Shown here one piece after another: positions 63,581 to 64,000 of a DNA stretch of 64,000 bases. The stretch spans positions 2,976,001-3,040,000 of the forward strand of contig CM045758.1 in the NCBI GenBank assembly GCA_025200525.1. Reading direction: 5' to 3'. The notes beneath the pieces are model-generated. The model was given only the letters and a program-made list of their open reading frames with translations. It did not search any database and was not told where the DNA came from. Source of the stretch: Camellia lanceoleosa (lineage: Eukaryota; Streptophyta; Magnoliopsida; Ericales; Theaceae). The first letter of the stretch is position 1. The number at the start of each line of letters is the position of its first letter. Position numbers and translations under genes: made by a program.

Positions 63581-64000
63581 ACTCTTTTCCTTCAGTTTGC
63601 TCCTAAAGCAGAGTTTTGGGTGGTGGACTCTACCAACCTCTCTCAAGTGATGAAAGGTATCTATCTATTAATGGCCTGCAATTTTGCACTTACGATTTAT
63701 TTTCCATTATTACTTTATTCTATAGACATGCAATTTTGTATTTATTATCTATTTTCCATTATTGGATACCTTATATATATATATGTTCATATTCATTGAA
63801 GGTATGGTTACATGGTCACTCCTAAAGTAGAGTTTTCTGCTCTCTCTCTCTCTCTCTCTGATGGAATTTGGCATTGAGAAATCAGAATAGATTTTACTTT
63901 CATTTTTATTTTTATTCATGAAAAAAAGGCCTTATTTGACTCACCTATGCCCTTCTGTGTTAAGTCTGTCCATTGTTAGGCTTAAAATTGCAAGGTGAAC
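63581..64000. other. WRKY 3' untranslated region and downstream DNA
   Basis: No coding potential. A TA-rich run (63772-63785) and a (CT)n tract (63838-63859) are present. Confidence 0.45.

Overview
This window is nuclear DNA from a flowering plant, most likely a eudicot. The evidence is intron-rich plant genes (plastid-type IPP isomerase, P-class PPR protein, RraA-like aldolase, F-box protein, seipin, group I WRKY factor), very AT-rich intergenic DNA, and plant transposable elements of almost every class. The species cannot be resolved from the sequence alone, and nothing bacterial or viral is present.

Layout. Positions 1-7741 hold the 3' part of a decayed Ty3/gypsy LTR retrotransposon of the Tat type. 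It carries RNase H and integrase, a 116-bp tandem array, a spliced gene on the opposite strand, and a GC-richer LTR-like end with G-box and TATA box. A 912-bp hAT element with an exact 8-bp target duplication sits in an intron of the opposite-strand gene. From 7742 to 19400 there is no gene. That stretch holds two facing arrays of an AT-rich repeat in opposite orientation (8279-9125 and 9909-11020), a higher-order tandem repeat (13070-14095) and several small inverted-repeat elements (MITEs).

From 19420 to 23940 lies a six-exon IPP isomerase gene. From 30677 down to 27828 (minus strand) lies an intact single-exon PPR gene of the At5g65560 type. From 30900 to 40850 there is only transposon debris: a MULE-like element with a nested CACTA-like element, hAT-like remnants, an antisense SINE and palindromic MITEs. 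An RraA-like gene (coding exon 43775-44275) follows, then an F-box gene (46736-48381) with a broken tandem copy (49143-50876), a seipin gene on the minus strand (54385-52113), a 5'-truncated LINE with a 15-bp target duplication (56202-57491), and a five-exon group I WRKY gene (58284-63580) with a MITE in its first intron.

The genes do not form a pathway or operon. They are independent housekeeping or regulatory genes: isoprenoid precursor supply in plastid or cytosol, organelle RNA processing, a small metal-dependent aldolase fold, ubiquitin ligase substrate recognition, lipid droplet formation and transcription control. The most unusual structures are the inverted pair of tandem arrays, the spliced antisense gene inside the retrotransposon, the extra C-terminal residue that would mask the usual peroxisomal HKL end of IPP isomerase, and the two-step duplication history of the F-box locus. 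Gene models were built by eye from splice sites and reading-frame phase; no database search was possible.
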